Assembly: GCF_000002995.4 (NCBI RefSeq)
Contig: NW_025062476.1
Coordinates: 10,166,501 to 10,230,500 of the forward strand
DNA length: 64,000 nucleotides
Source of the DNA: Brugia malayi
Lineage: Eukaryota > Nematoda > Chromadorea > Rhabditida > Onchocercidae
Reading direction: 5' to 3'
This document shows, piece after piece, positions 52,474 to 64,000 of the stretch; the stretch's first letter is position 1; each line of letters begins with the position of its first letter. A program made the position numbers and the translations under genes. The notes beneath the pieces are model-generated. The model was not told where the DNA came from, did not search any database, and saw only the letters and a list, made by a program, of their open reading frames with translations.

Positions 52474-55400
52474 CTATTGATGAGAAACATACGAGGTCTC
52501 CAGATGATTGTCCATGATGAATTTTAATAACTCTTGCTGCTTAACGGAATTTGTCATCTCAGCTCCTTTGTTAGCTGTTATCAAGACTGAAGTTGCAGTT
52601 GTGGAAGGAAGAGGAGCGGTAGTAGCACCAAATCCAGCTCCTTTCTCTTTACCATTTAATGAAGGAGGTGGTGCCTCAGGAAGTGGAGGTGGAACACTTA
52701 TCGTTTCTTTCTTTTCAATTTCATTAATATTCTCATCGCTAAGTTGAATCTTCAGAGTTCGAGTATCCTCCGCTACATCCTCCAATTGTTCTCCTATTGC
52801 TACTACAATATAAGCTCATATTAATAATCTCTATCATACATCTTATACGAGTAATGTGACTAATAATTGTTTTATTTGCTAACATCGATATAATTTCCCT
52901 TATAAAGTGAGAAAAAAAATATGCTTGTTTTCTTTTCTGAATTACTATAATTAATGGTAATATTTGAATAAGAAAGGCTGTGAATGGCTTTTTTAGGAAC
53001 AGGCAGAGCATCCATGGAATGAAAATTAATGACAATTGTGTAATAAATTTAGTGCACCTTGAAAGAATGCATCTCACCTGTCGAAATATGCATATCAAGA
53101 TCATCGGTTGGAGTCATTTCCTCTGTAACAGTGGAACCTTCCATATATGATGAAGCGGTACTGAAACCAGATGTTGATGAGCTGAATGATTCCGATGAAG
53201 CTACCGTCGACTGTGATTGACGCCGAATATTCTATAAAGATTTGAGTTTAACAGAAGAATTTGATTCTGAATATAGAAACTAGAAGATATATTGTGAAAG
53301 TATGACAAATGGAACCTGTTCATTCATCCGATTCGTTATTTTTCTGGATGAACCACCAACAGCCGTTGATACGTTCCAGGAGAATCGTTTCAGAATCCCA
53401 GGTGGTAAATTCGTTGGTACCTTTGGCTTAGTAATATCAATACCATCTGATGTATGATAGCGTCGTTCAAAACGACGTGCATTTAACATCTATATTCAAA
53501 AGTAATCATTCAGTGAATTTTGAATTTCAAAAAACAAGAAAAAGTGAAGAATTCAGTAAATTTGAATTTCAAAGAAAAAGTGAAGTAACTTCTGACGCTT
53601 CATGCACACTATTTCTAGATCAAAACACTTTCAGGATACAGCAAGACTTGTTACTCTTCCTACTACTGGATATGCTTCGCAAGGTTGAAATTCATTAGCC
53701 TAAAGCATGTATAAATATATTCTGCTACCTTATTATATCATATAACCGTTACTATCCGCACATAATGGAGAAAGTTTTAAGTTGAATTCTATAGCAACAA
53801 ACAAGTAAACAAACAAAATTATAAAGCAACAATAAAAGATAGATGGAAAATGAGAATTAATTACCTGTGAAGATGATGTTCCGATACTTTCATCGTTCGC
53901 ATAGGTCATAATTATTGAAGGTGAGGAACATCTCACCGTTTCATCGTGCCGCTCAGCAATTCGTTGTTCGGAAAAATCAGGACTGCTATCTAAGGTGCCT
54001 TGGGATGCACGCAGGTCGCATCCTTCTCGATGTTCCAACGATGTGGATGGTGTATCGCTGACATAGATATGTCCTTTGTTATATAAATGAGTCGAGAACC
54101 CGGCTTTGGAAGACTTATTTAAATAGGTCCTGGAAAATTACCAGTTTTATTAATTTGAATGTATGTCGCCAAATCTCATATATGTCCAAGAAATGCATTT
54201 GAAAAAAGAAAGAGTAATATGAGATATTGAATGAAATTATACCTAGCAACATCGGTCGGTCCAGAGGAGTTCGATCGCGATCGACGATGCAAATTGGGTG
54301 ATTCCAAATGTTCAACGGATTTTGAAGTGAAGTGTAAATCTGTGGACGATTTTGACTGTCCATTTAACGTTGTATTAACTAATGAGGGTAAGGAACGATC
54401 ATCATTAACCATCACAGCTAATTTATGCTGTGATACTAAATTATTTTTTACACTACCACAAATCCCATTGCCGACACTTTGTCCTTCTCTTAGTAATCGA
54501 TCAATCTGATCTGCCGACGATACTGTGTTCACTTTTCGCACATCTAAAATGACAGTTGTTAAAGTGAACTTCGTCTTCTTTAAACATTTTTGATTTTAAG
54601 AAAACAAAAATTAATGAAAAAACGCTTTCATTTCTTTTTTTGTCATTTCTTCACTATTTACAATAAAGATTAAAATTGAAACATACTAGCAATACGATTA
54701 TGTTCAGCAACTATTTGAGAATCCATACTGGAACTTTTTCGATGTATAATTTCTTGATTAATAGTCTCTTGATTACTACCGCTACTGCTATTGGAACGAT
54801 TATGATCTATATCATCGTTTAATCCAAATCCATTAAATAATCCCATCGATATACCTAGCAAGCACTGTTGCGGACTTAGAGGCCTAGAAAAAAAAAAGAA
54901 AGAATGAATGATAAAATGCTTGTATAAAATTCAATTACAATCCAATTTTTAGGCGTAAACTTCTTTCCTTTCTTGAAATTTCTATGAAGAAAAACAAAGA
55001 AATAAAAAATGTTATACTTCAAGCGATAAAAGTCCCTTAATGCCATATTAGTCATTTCGAGCCATTTGCGGGTTTCTTCAATTGATGGAGTCGATAAATA
55101 ATATAATGCCGAGGGCATACCAAAATCGTTAATTGGTGCTATTACGAAGCCAGCTGCAATACGATTTATCATTTCCATTTCCTTTTTTGAATATTTTCTC
55201 AATGTCTCTCTTTTCTCCTTTTCCTTCAACATTTAATTTCATTTTTCCCGATCTTCTCATCCCATAATAACATCTACGAGAAGATTGGACATTTTGAGAT
55301 AAAGATTACAGTCTATTGAAATGGGTACATTCACCAATAATTCAAGTGAAAAGCCATTTCAATAATTTTCGTAAGATATTTGATGACATAACATGATCGT

Positions 55401-58400
55401 TTAATTTCTCAAAATCTTAGCAATTATTGGAATCAGAGGTTGCACTACGAAATCAACAACATATTAAGTCATATTTGATAAACACTAGAATATTCCTCAA
55501 AATGACAGAAAATTTTCAACATTTTAGTAACAAAAAAATTGATTTAAAAAAATTTCCACAGTAATTATTTAAATTGAAAAATGAAAGAAATAGGAAGAAA
55601 ATATTTAAGTATAAATTATTTAATAACAGAACTTACAATAATCAGGAAATCGCTGAAGGCACATTTTAGCAATATGTATTGGTGGTTTAAGTATCCTTAG
55701 ACGATCATAACGTTTATTAGAAGCTTTACATATGAGGAAGAGATCGGTGAAAAGTATGCAATGTGCATCTACCTGAAATGAAAAATACATGTAGAACTTA
55801 ATGTATCATGTTATCATGTTTATAAAGATAAATTAGTTAATTTTCCATTTAATAAACCTTTGTTCCCTGTTTGCCGTCTTTCATTTTCAAATCAGCACGC
55901 AAATAAACACGACGAAATTGTGGTTGTCCCACAAAATATGGCATCGGATCGGCCAAACGAATATAGCATTTAATTGGGAATATCTGGAATTAAATTTCAT
56001 TTGAATAATTTGTATGATATAACTGATAGGCCAAAATTACCATAAACATTATGGGAAATATCAAACAACAGAAAAAATAAATAAGTTGAGAAAAAATGCC
56101 TTGATGAAATCAAACGTTTGGTATCAAGTTACTGGTAATTATAGTGCATGAATGTTCATTTCTTTAAACAAATATATTTAAATGACAGTGTAACAATGTA
56201 AATGTCAAATTTTGAGATTGGAATAAAAGTGAATTCATATGTTATATTCACAATAAAAGACATCAATAAAGTAAAACTATTATTTACCTTTTCAAACTCT
56301 TCACAATCAACGGCTTCATAGCTCTCAATTGCTCTGGATAATTCATTCAGCTTATTTTGCAAGTCGTTGTTATTTAATGTTTCTTCAACATTTCGTGTCG
56401 CTTTTTCGATTCGTACTATCATATCCTAGAAATTGGTGTCTTTCAATAGAACCATTATATTAGGCCTAGAATTCTAGCACATTGTAGCAATTTATCATTC
56501 TTTTCTTAATGATACCTAAATAAATTGGTAAAAAAATTGGAGGGAAAAGTTCATAAAAATGGAATCTAAGAATTAATAAAAAAAGTCAACTGACTAAGTA
56601 AATAATCTGTGATAATATTTGTTTAACAGTAATTAATGAAAATAAATGGATACAATACCTGAATAGTATCTCGTTCCGTATCATCAACGGTATGCTTAAG
56701 AACAGCTTTGAGAAGCAAACTGTATCGCGTGAGACGTTGCATCGGATTCGTTAACGCATCCAATAAACGTTGTCGCCTCATTGTATCTTGCGATTCTGCC
56801 CACTAAAGTTACAAGAATAATTATGAAAGAGAAAACAAATTGAAACAATATTCAAACATAATTGCAAAAAAACAAGTTTATCTTGTAAATTTTCCCTAAA
56901 TTACAGGGATTTAAATTATTCGTAAAATTTATTATTTCTTAAAATGTTAAAAAATAATTTTGACTGTGAATAAACTTGATGCACTGTAAGCTAGTCATAC
57001 TCAAGTATTCAATATTTAATCATGTATACATATAATTAATACCAAAATTATTTTTTGTTTTTCAAATGAAACATCAATTCAGAAGTAAAATAAATGAAAT
57101 GCACCGTAACAAATTCGCGAAACAGTTCATTTTCTTTCTGACATTTCTGCACATAACTATGACAATCGGCATGACCATATATGAAAGTTGTATAGCAAGG
57201 CCACCATTCATCAATTCGTTCAAAACCGGATTTCAGGATTGCTGGATCAAGAGGAGTACCATTATTTCTACAAAAAAAAAAAAAAAAAAAGAAAAAAAAA
57301 TGAGAAAAATGGTACTTATATTGTTTGTTATGATTCGAAAAAAAAAATTCTAGACAAACAGCAGGAGAGCAAATTAAAGGTTATTAAAATTTCCCAGCAA
57401 TCATTTCCTGATGTACGCCATAGTGAATGTTTGAAAGTTATTTAGGAAATGAGAAAACCTTGAAGTTTGAAGCATTGGTAATACTGCTTTTTTCCAAAAT
57501 TTCGAATTATGAAGATAAAGTTCAGGATAATTAAGAAACACTCGACGTGGGTCAACGTCACGCATGTAGCCAACTTCTTGCATTTTTAGAAAGCATTGAC
57601 AAAGTTCATTCATTTGTTTTAAAAGCTAAAAATAAGCTGTCAAATTTCAATCCAATTTTCAGTAAAAACTTAAAAAGATTTTCTAAAGAAAAAATCAACT
57701 ACATCAAAAAGAAAGAAAAAAAAAGGAAAAGATATCGTTCCTAATTTTTCATCCTTATGTAATGATTATCGAAATTCATCTGTTGCATGAAAAAGTCCAC
57801 TTCTGCTTATCTTTCAAACAATTTCAAATTAAATTTCTCATTAACTTTAAAGTTTAAAGTCTGTTGTTATTCATACAAAAAAAAGTCACATTTTCTAATT
57901 ATTTGTTAAATTAAATTCCGAAAATCGTTCATTTTCTTTCACTTTTTTTTTTAACTGGGAAAAAGTATTCTGCCAAATCTCTATAACTAATCTTTTATGA
58001 AGTATTTTAAAAAACTTTTTCCTTCTAGAAAAAAGGAGAGAAATTGTTTAGGAAAAGTTTATTTGCCTGCAAATATCGATGTTCGGTTGTGACAAATTCC
58101 CAAATAGCTTCCTGCTGTTCATATGCATGTTTACTTAATTCCTCCTGTAATTTTGATGATTTAAATGTAACTGTTTGAACTCCGGTGTATTTGAAGGGAG
58201 AGAGAGAGAGAGAAAGACAGAGAAAAGGACAAAAAAGAAAAGACTTGAAATCATAAACAACGAAGCATTCCGTTTTCAGTTTTGGGAATCTTTTCAGTTT
58301 GTCATGAAATTCCAGAAGAAAAAAAGAAAAAAATCAATTATGATATATTTCGATATTAGCCAGCTGATATATATCATTCCTGTATCGTGATAAAAACAAA

Positions 58401-60613
58401 TCAAGTTCAAATTTCACGTTAACTTACGTTATCACGAACAATATTGGTCCAGTGAGATTCAAGTTCAAACATTGGTACCGGTTTCTGCACTTCATCTTTC
58501 AGCAATGTTAAACGTGCAAGCATTTCTGCCTTGTCCTCAAATAATCCGAATGTTTTTTTTTTTCTTTCTCATTGAACATATATCTCAAATTTCTATATTA
58601 AGTTTAAAAATTCCCTTTAAAAGTTAATTTTATAAAAGACAAAATTACATCTAACCTTTCCAAAAAATAAACTTCTCCTACTGGTAGCAGCTATATTGCG
58701 CAAACGTCTTGTTCCACTGACACTACTATCGTCGTGCAAAACGATCGAGGATAAATCCTCAGAACATGATGGTTCATCTAATGCTATACTGAAACTAACA
58801 ACCACCACCAATGAACACCAATAATTTTTAAAGCTTAAAAAATGGAAACAACAAAAGCACAAATTCTGTGAAAAAACACGAGCTTCTAATTTTTTTTTTA
58901 TCAATATAATTTTTGTTGAAAAGAACATAACGCAACTCAATCAGAATATAAAAATGCCAAGTAAAGCTGTAAGCATATATCAATAAGGCTTTAATATTTC
59001 GTTTAAATAAAAATCATTCTACTTTTCCTTTAAAATATGTTTAAAAATTCTAAAGTCTACAAAAACTATTTTTGCCGGAAATTTACAATTTATACCAAAA
59101 TAAATCAAAGAAATCATCCGAAGGCTGACAAATTTTAGTTCTAAATTTTTCATTTACAATCAAATCAAGAATTTGGTTCACACAGGGTGGATTAATTTTA
59201 TGATGTCATAGGAAAATAAGTCCTTCTGATGCTCTAAATATTCCAAAATTGGTCTTTTTCAAATAATTCCTCTTTTCTCTCTCTCTCTCTCCCTCCCTTT
59301 CTCTCTCTTTCTCTCCTTCATACACTTATTTCGAAGCACAGTAAGAAAGGATACTAACAAAAACGTTGAAATTATTGAAGATGATTCAGTAAAAAGAAGG
59401 AAATGTGTAATATCCAGTAGGTCATTATCATTTAGATATATGCTTAAGACAGTTAGCATTCTTTTAATGCAATGACATCCAATATAAATGTCCTTAATTT
59501 GTCCCATACCAGTGACCTTGGGACAGATGATTGTAAAATCTGAAGATTGTTGTCTTTACAACAAATTGTTGCCAAAATTCATCAGTTTAAATACCGATAC
59601 GAAGATGATGGAATTTGAAATAAGAGAGAGAGAGGAAAAAGAATGTCAACTGTTCACTGTGCAAAAAGAAATTAAAGTTTCGCTTTTGCTAAACTTCTGA
59701 CAACTCATGTCACTTTAGCCTTAACAAGTACTATTGTATAAGCAATTTATCAAACTCTAATTCTAACAGCTTATCTGAATTAACAATACATCACATCATC
59801 ATATCACTTGAGCGAGAAGGGAAAAAAAAAGGATAAACGATGGAAGATTAAAGGGATGATAAGTTGTTGAGGAAGAGATAGAGTCACATAAAGTTAAGAT
59901 CAAGGGTAATTGTTGCTGCTTACGAGAGTTTCCCAATGAGAATTATCTTTGTGAAGTAAACATTTCACTCATCAAATTGCTATCGAATTGCCCGCACTGA
60001 TTTCTTCCTTTTAGCATTTATAGCAAAAGATATTGCAACGATTAAAGATAGGTAAAACAGATTTAACTTTTTTTCCTCAGTTTCACTTAAAATCGTTAAT
60101 AATTAGAATTTCATAAAATTTGATATTGGTGAGTAGAACTAAAGTATATATTACTGATAATTTGATCATTCATTAGAACTGAATCTACCAACATTAGCTA
60201 CTATTGCATTTGTTGTTGAAGAAATATATCTAAAGTGAATTCCTTCTGCTACTTTCATAAAATTTCAAAAACTGCAAATGCAGCAATGTTGCGCATTAGA
60301 ATATAACGCGCAATAGTGCAGGCAAGCAAATCCTATAAAAAAGGTAAAGAAATGCTGTGAAGGAATTGGCCGAATCAACCAACCAACTTGCAGTTTACAT
60401 TCCTATTCAAATGAAACCAGTAGTTGACAATTAACAGAGAGACCGAATGCACTAAAAGGCCAATGAACATATGTTTTAAATTTTTGAAGTGCAATCTTTC
60501 AGATGTTCAATTTTTGGAAAAGCATGGATTGCTTGATGATTTGCATCAAATGAAGAAGGAGTAAGGCATGACATTTTCTACTTCACTTTCGTTCTGGTAT
60601 AAAATTTAAATTT

Positions 60614-60646
<33 letters not shown>

Positions 60647-60837
60647 TAGACACATCCTTACAGATTTTTGGTTTATAGAACAGAATATATTAAAAAGAGA
60701 AAAATGAAAATTAGAGAAATATACTTGAGCAGTATTGATTGACTTGTTGGTGAATTTTTCCGAATTCTTGGCTCATAATCTTGACAACCACTTCCCGAAT
60801 GCGATGATGACAAATTATTGCCTCGACTGCGCGAAAG
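52474..60837 (-). CDS. PLEKHG5: PLEKHG5-like RhoGEF (DH-PH), 5' end not found
   Basis: Seventeen exons in transcript order: 60725-60837, 58656-58788, 58428-58535, 58067-58144, 57459-57625, 57105-57267, 56659-56802, 56288-56425, 55858-55983, 55637-55772, 55018-55153, 54687-54883, 54243-54543, 53865-54129, 53316-53489, 53078-53231 and 52474-52799. They give 952 aa in frame. The DH domain (about 128-345) runs from [16 protein letters not shown] through [21 protein letters not shown], its conserved helix. The PH domain (about 355-478) includes [26 protein letters not shown] and a C-terminal helix [19 protein letters not shown] long Ser-rich, probably disordered tail with a proline-rich [10 protein letters not shown] segment follows. 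PLEKHG5/Syx activates RhoA at membranes and junctions. One intron has a GC donor (58066-58065). Exon 60725-60837 is preceded by an in-frame stop, so at least one more 5' exon with the start codon lies upstream; I could not place it. A GTATGT inside the last codons might allow another C-terminus. Confidence 0.88.
59275..59319. repeat. (CT)n tract
   Basis: CT-rich simple sequence (ctctctctct with interruptions) inside the long intron after the first identified PLEKHG5-like exon. A similar tract occurs at about 63509-63539. Confidence 0.85.
60615..60646. repeat. (CA)n(AT)n microsatellite in a PLEKHG5-like intron
   Basis: Short CA run passing into alternating TA, inside the first intron identified. 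Confidence 0.92.
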
Positions 60838-63800
60838 CTAAATTTATGTTCCATTAATAGCTGATTTTATAACATTTCATATGGATGAGTTGTATTCTCG
60901 AAGGACTAATTATGCTAACAGACTTAACAAAATTTGAAATTAACTCAACAAGATCGGCGAATATAATTAGCATTTTTAAACAATCTTTACATAGAGGAAA
61001 ATTATTAATGCTAAAAAAATAATGATTAGATTATGTGAAATGATACATACAAAATTATTTTTATGGAGGAATTGAAAAAAAAAAAGAAGTTGAAATGTCC
61101 AAGAGAAGAATATAGATGACTATTTAATGTAAAGAAAGATATCGAAAAAAGGAAATTTTGATAGGAATAAATAAAAAGAATTTAACTATTTAATTTACTA
61201 TTTGTATGAACAATCCTTCTATATTTATATTTTTATTCAGGCACAGAATATGCAAACTCTCTTTTCTATATTTTTATAATAATCTTTAACTAAATTAGTA
61301 TGAATTAAATATTATAAAAGACGTTTCGCTCACTAACCCATTAACAAAATATATTATATTTGATAATAAATAATGAATTGTTCGAAGCTTTCAATCATCT
61401 ATTTACATATGCTTTAATGAATGTGCTAGAGTAATTTATAATGAAATTCAATAAATAATAGCTATAAATCAATTACTAACTATTTATTAATATGACTTTA
61501 TTGCTATTTATATCTCCTCCTCGTAATTATCCATAACTTTCCTCAAAAGAGTTACTCTATTCTAAACATGTTTGCGACTAGTTTGTCATTTTAAAAATGT
61601 TAAATATTCGCAATAAACTTTTTGTTACCATTCAATTTAAATAATTCGGTAATTACCACTTACATAAATGGTTATGAGGTAATTGTGCAAGAAATGAGAA
61701 ATATTGAAAACAATATGCTTTAGCATGGCAAATTGGTCACTGAAAGAGACAATGAAAACACTTTGATTCCCTCTCTCTCTCCAATGATACAAAATATTTT
61801 CACTTTTTAATTCACCTGCCATCATCCTTTCGCAATTATTGCAATCAACAATATAAATAATGGACAATTTGAAAAGTAGAAAAAATAAAAAACAAAAAGT
61901 ATATTTTACCTCATTTTGTTCTCAAAAGTATCCCATGAAAAATTTCAAATGATCAATTTAAAATTTTTGATTGCAATCTTTCTAAAATCAGGATTTCCAC
62001 CAAAAAACAGATTTTATCTATTATCTAACTTGTTTTGGTTGACATTTTCAACATAATATTTGCTCATAAATATATCGCAATATTAGAAAAAAAGTAGACC
62101 AATACTATAAAAATAATTCAAAAATATCTATGAATAGGTCTATTGAGAAAACTGAGCAATTCTTAATTTTCTCAAAACAAATATTTAATTTGAATTTTTA
62201 GAAAATTCGAAAATTTCAGACTAAGCAAATAAATATTTCATGACAAGAACACTTGTACATGTCGTAACTAACATTTCGAATCTGAAAAAAAAAGCAGTTT
62301 TGAAGAGAGTACAACTATACTTTATAAAATCCATAATAGTATATTTCAAAGAATTTTTAACCCTCAAATTATAAAACCAATTTAAAAAGTTATGGTTTAA
62401 AATGATGAAATTGCATCAAATTCAATTCATCCATTCAGTAGAATTTAGTTACTTATCTAAAAGCAGTTCAACGATTTAATAAAAAGAAATCGTAAAATAG
62501 TTAAAGCCTTTCGCAATATAATCTTTCAAAAATTGTCAACAAGTTACTGAAAAAAAAAGCCAGAAAAAAGGGAGATTTAATTTAATCATCGAGGGAATAA
62601 AATATTGAAAATTTTCAATGAAAATTTAAAATTTTAAGAACATTACTGATTGGAAATGTTTAACAGAATTAAGACTTTCTCGACATATAGCCTGTGGCAT
62701 TTGCTGGATGATAAATAAAGCTTTCGTCATTTGAAATTTCTAAAATTAAACTTAAAATAATGTTAAGTGCTTAAATAATTTTAATTATTCAGCTCAGTAA
62801 ATTATTTATTCAAAATGATTATTAAAAGGAAAACTAAAGAAAGTAAACAGAAAAGGACAAGAAAATAAAAAGAGAAAAAATCTCATTGGACTGATTTTCA
62901 AATAGAAGAAACAAATGATGAAAGGAAGAGATGTGTATTATTATATTGAAGATTAAAATTGGCTAAACATTTCTTTAAAAAATTAAAAGTTTTTGACAGA
63001 TACATACAAATACATATGATCAGTGCAATATATATCATAAAACGTTCTGTTTTTAAGATTTGCATACCTAATATTTACATTTATTTTATAAAATAACTTA
63101 ATTCTTCAAAAAAAAAAAAAAACAATTAATCACAAAATTAACCGAAACTACTGCCATTGAAATTCATCATCCTATTTTTAGCTCTTTTATTGAAAATGGT
63201 GGAATTTATTATCCTACTGCGGGAACAAACAAGAAAGGGTGTTAATTTAATCGGCCGTCAATTTTTCCAAATGCAATGTGATGTACTACTTAGATAAACA
63301 TCGTTTTCCTTTAATTCAACATCCTTACCAAAATAAAAATTCGAAACAATTAAATTTATTAAAAAAACAAAAAGTAATAAACAGTTTTTGCAAGAATGAT
63401 TAAGCATAAAGTATTCCTATTATATTAATATGTGAACAAATCTTATAAGTAGGCATATGAATTTAGGAAATATAATTTTAAATTTTTTTTAAAAAAAACT
63501 GGACATCTCTGTCTCTCTTTTTCTCTCTCTCCCTCTCTTTTCATCGACTTTTCACAAAATGTCCTATCGCTGATTGATGATGAAACGAATAAATGAACAC
63601 TCTAAAATGATCCCTCTCTTCAATCATTCCGGATCAGTAAATGAATGAATCCGAGATCTAGACCAAATATCTGGAATGTTTGAAATGGGCCAGATGAATT
63701 AAGCACCTGAACTGAAAAGCGAGGTATCTGAATAGGTTGAAGTTAATCATCCATTTGTTCAAATCTGCTCCCTTCATCAATCATTTGTCCTCATTTTCAT

Positions 63801-63844
63801 CGGAACTTGTATCGAGCAAATGGTAGGATAATCAATTCTTAACA
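60838..63844. other. Very AT-rich region; missing PLEKHG5-like 5' exon(s) expected here or beyond
   Basis: No coding segment was convincing. On the minus strand, ATGATGGCAG followed by GTGAAT near 61810-61825 would make a short first exon, but its phase (1) does not match the first identified exon (phase 0). A second candidate near 63700-63740 is equally weak. Poly-A and CT tracts occur. Confidence 0.4.
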
Positions 63845-63886
63845 ATGACTACAATGAACGAAAAGGAAGAGGAAGAGGACAAGAAG
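63845..63886 (+). CDS. Possible first coding exon of a gene leaving the window
   Basis: ATG at 63845 opens 14 codons (MTTMNEKEEEEDKK), ending exactly at a GTAACA donor (63887). The acidic, lysine-rich start would fit many intracellular proteins. Only about 110 bases remain in the window, so it cannot be confirmed. Confidence 0.25.
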
Positions 63887-64000
63887 GTAACATTTCATTT
63901 CGCAAAGGCTAAATAGTCCAATTAAATTGATGAAATATTTCAATAAACATAGATGCATAATGTCCGTCGGTGTTCCTAAAGAATTTTAATCCGCGGAGTG

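Noticed and set aside
61808..61867. Start exon of the PLEKHG5-like gene
   Set aside because: The phase at its GTGAAT donor does not match the first identified exon, and no linking exon was found.

Overview
The window looks like nuclear DNA of a parasitic, filarial-type nematode. It is very AT-rich, has many small exons with short AT-rich introns, uses T-rich ..TTTCAG 3' splice sites, and several genes start just downstream of a pyrimidine-rich AG that could accept a spliced leader. This assignment is inferred from gene structure and protein similarity; no species marker was seen. No CRISPR array, rRNA, tRNA or bacterial operon was recognised.

Layout. 1-4.7 kb is mostly non-coding, with one GC-richer coding-like island (422-712) and a long CA microsatellite. 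4.7-10.2 kb (+) is an R-Ras-type GTPase (ras-1-like). 11.9-16.3 kb (-) is a nine-exon gene for a 375-aa secreted protein; I read it as a catalytically degenerate member of the agmatine deiminase / Porphyromonas-type peptidylarginine deiminase (pentein) family, and it is the most interesting item here. 16.3-19.8 kb is intergenic with a second unexplained island (about 18.78-19.09 kb). 19.8-22.0 kb (-) is TFIIE beta, head-to-head with an acyl-CoA thioesterase 13 gene (+, 22.2-23.4 kb). That gene is tail-to-tail with eIF2D (-, 23.6-27.9 kb), which is in turn head-to-head with the snRNA-activating complex subunit SNAPC3 (+, 28.3-31.9 kb).

33.2-34.2 kb (+) is a three-exon orphan gene. 35.6-38.1 kb (-) is SARAF, an ER regulator of store-operated calcium entry, with an odd 3' splice site. 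Two small secreted-peptide candidates follow: a 102-aa precursor (-, 39.3-40.3 kb) and a 67-aa precursor (+, 41.8-42.0 kb). 42.6-50.6 kb (+) is SART3 (HAT repeats plus two RRMs; U4/U6 snRNP recycling). 52.5-60.8 kb (-) is a PLEKHG5-type RhoGEF whose 5' end was not found. A possible first exon of another + strand gene lies at 63.85 kb.

Functionally this is a housekeeping block (TFIIE beta, SNAPC3, SART3 and eIF2D for transcription, snRNA synthesis, splicing and translation), two small-GTPase signalling genes, a calcium-entry regulator, and a few secreted or lineage-restricted genes between them. All gene models were built by hand from reading-frame continuity, GT/AG sites and phase. Exon sums are in frame for every model. 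Protein identities rest on remembered family motifs, not on a database search.
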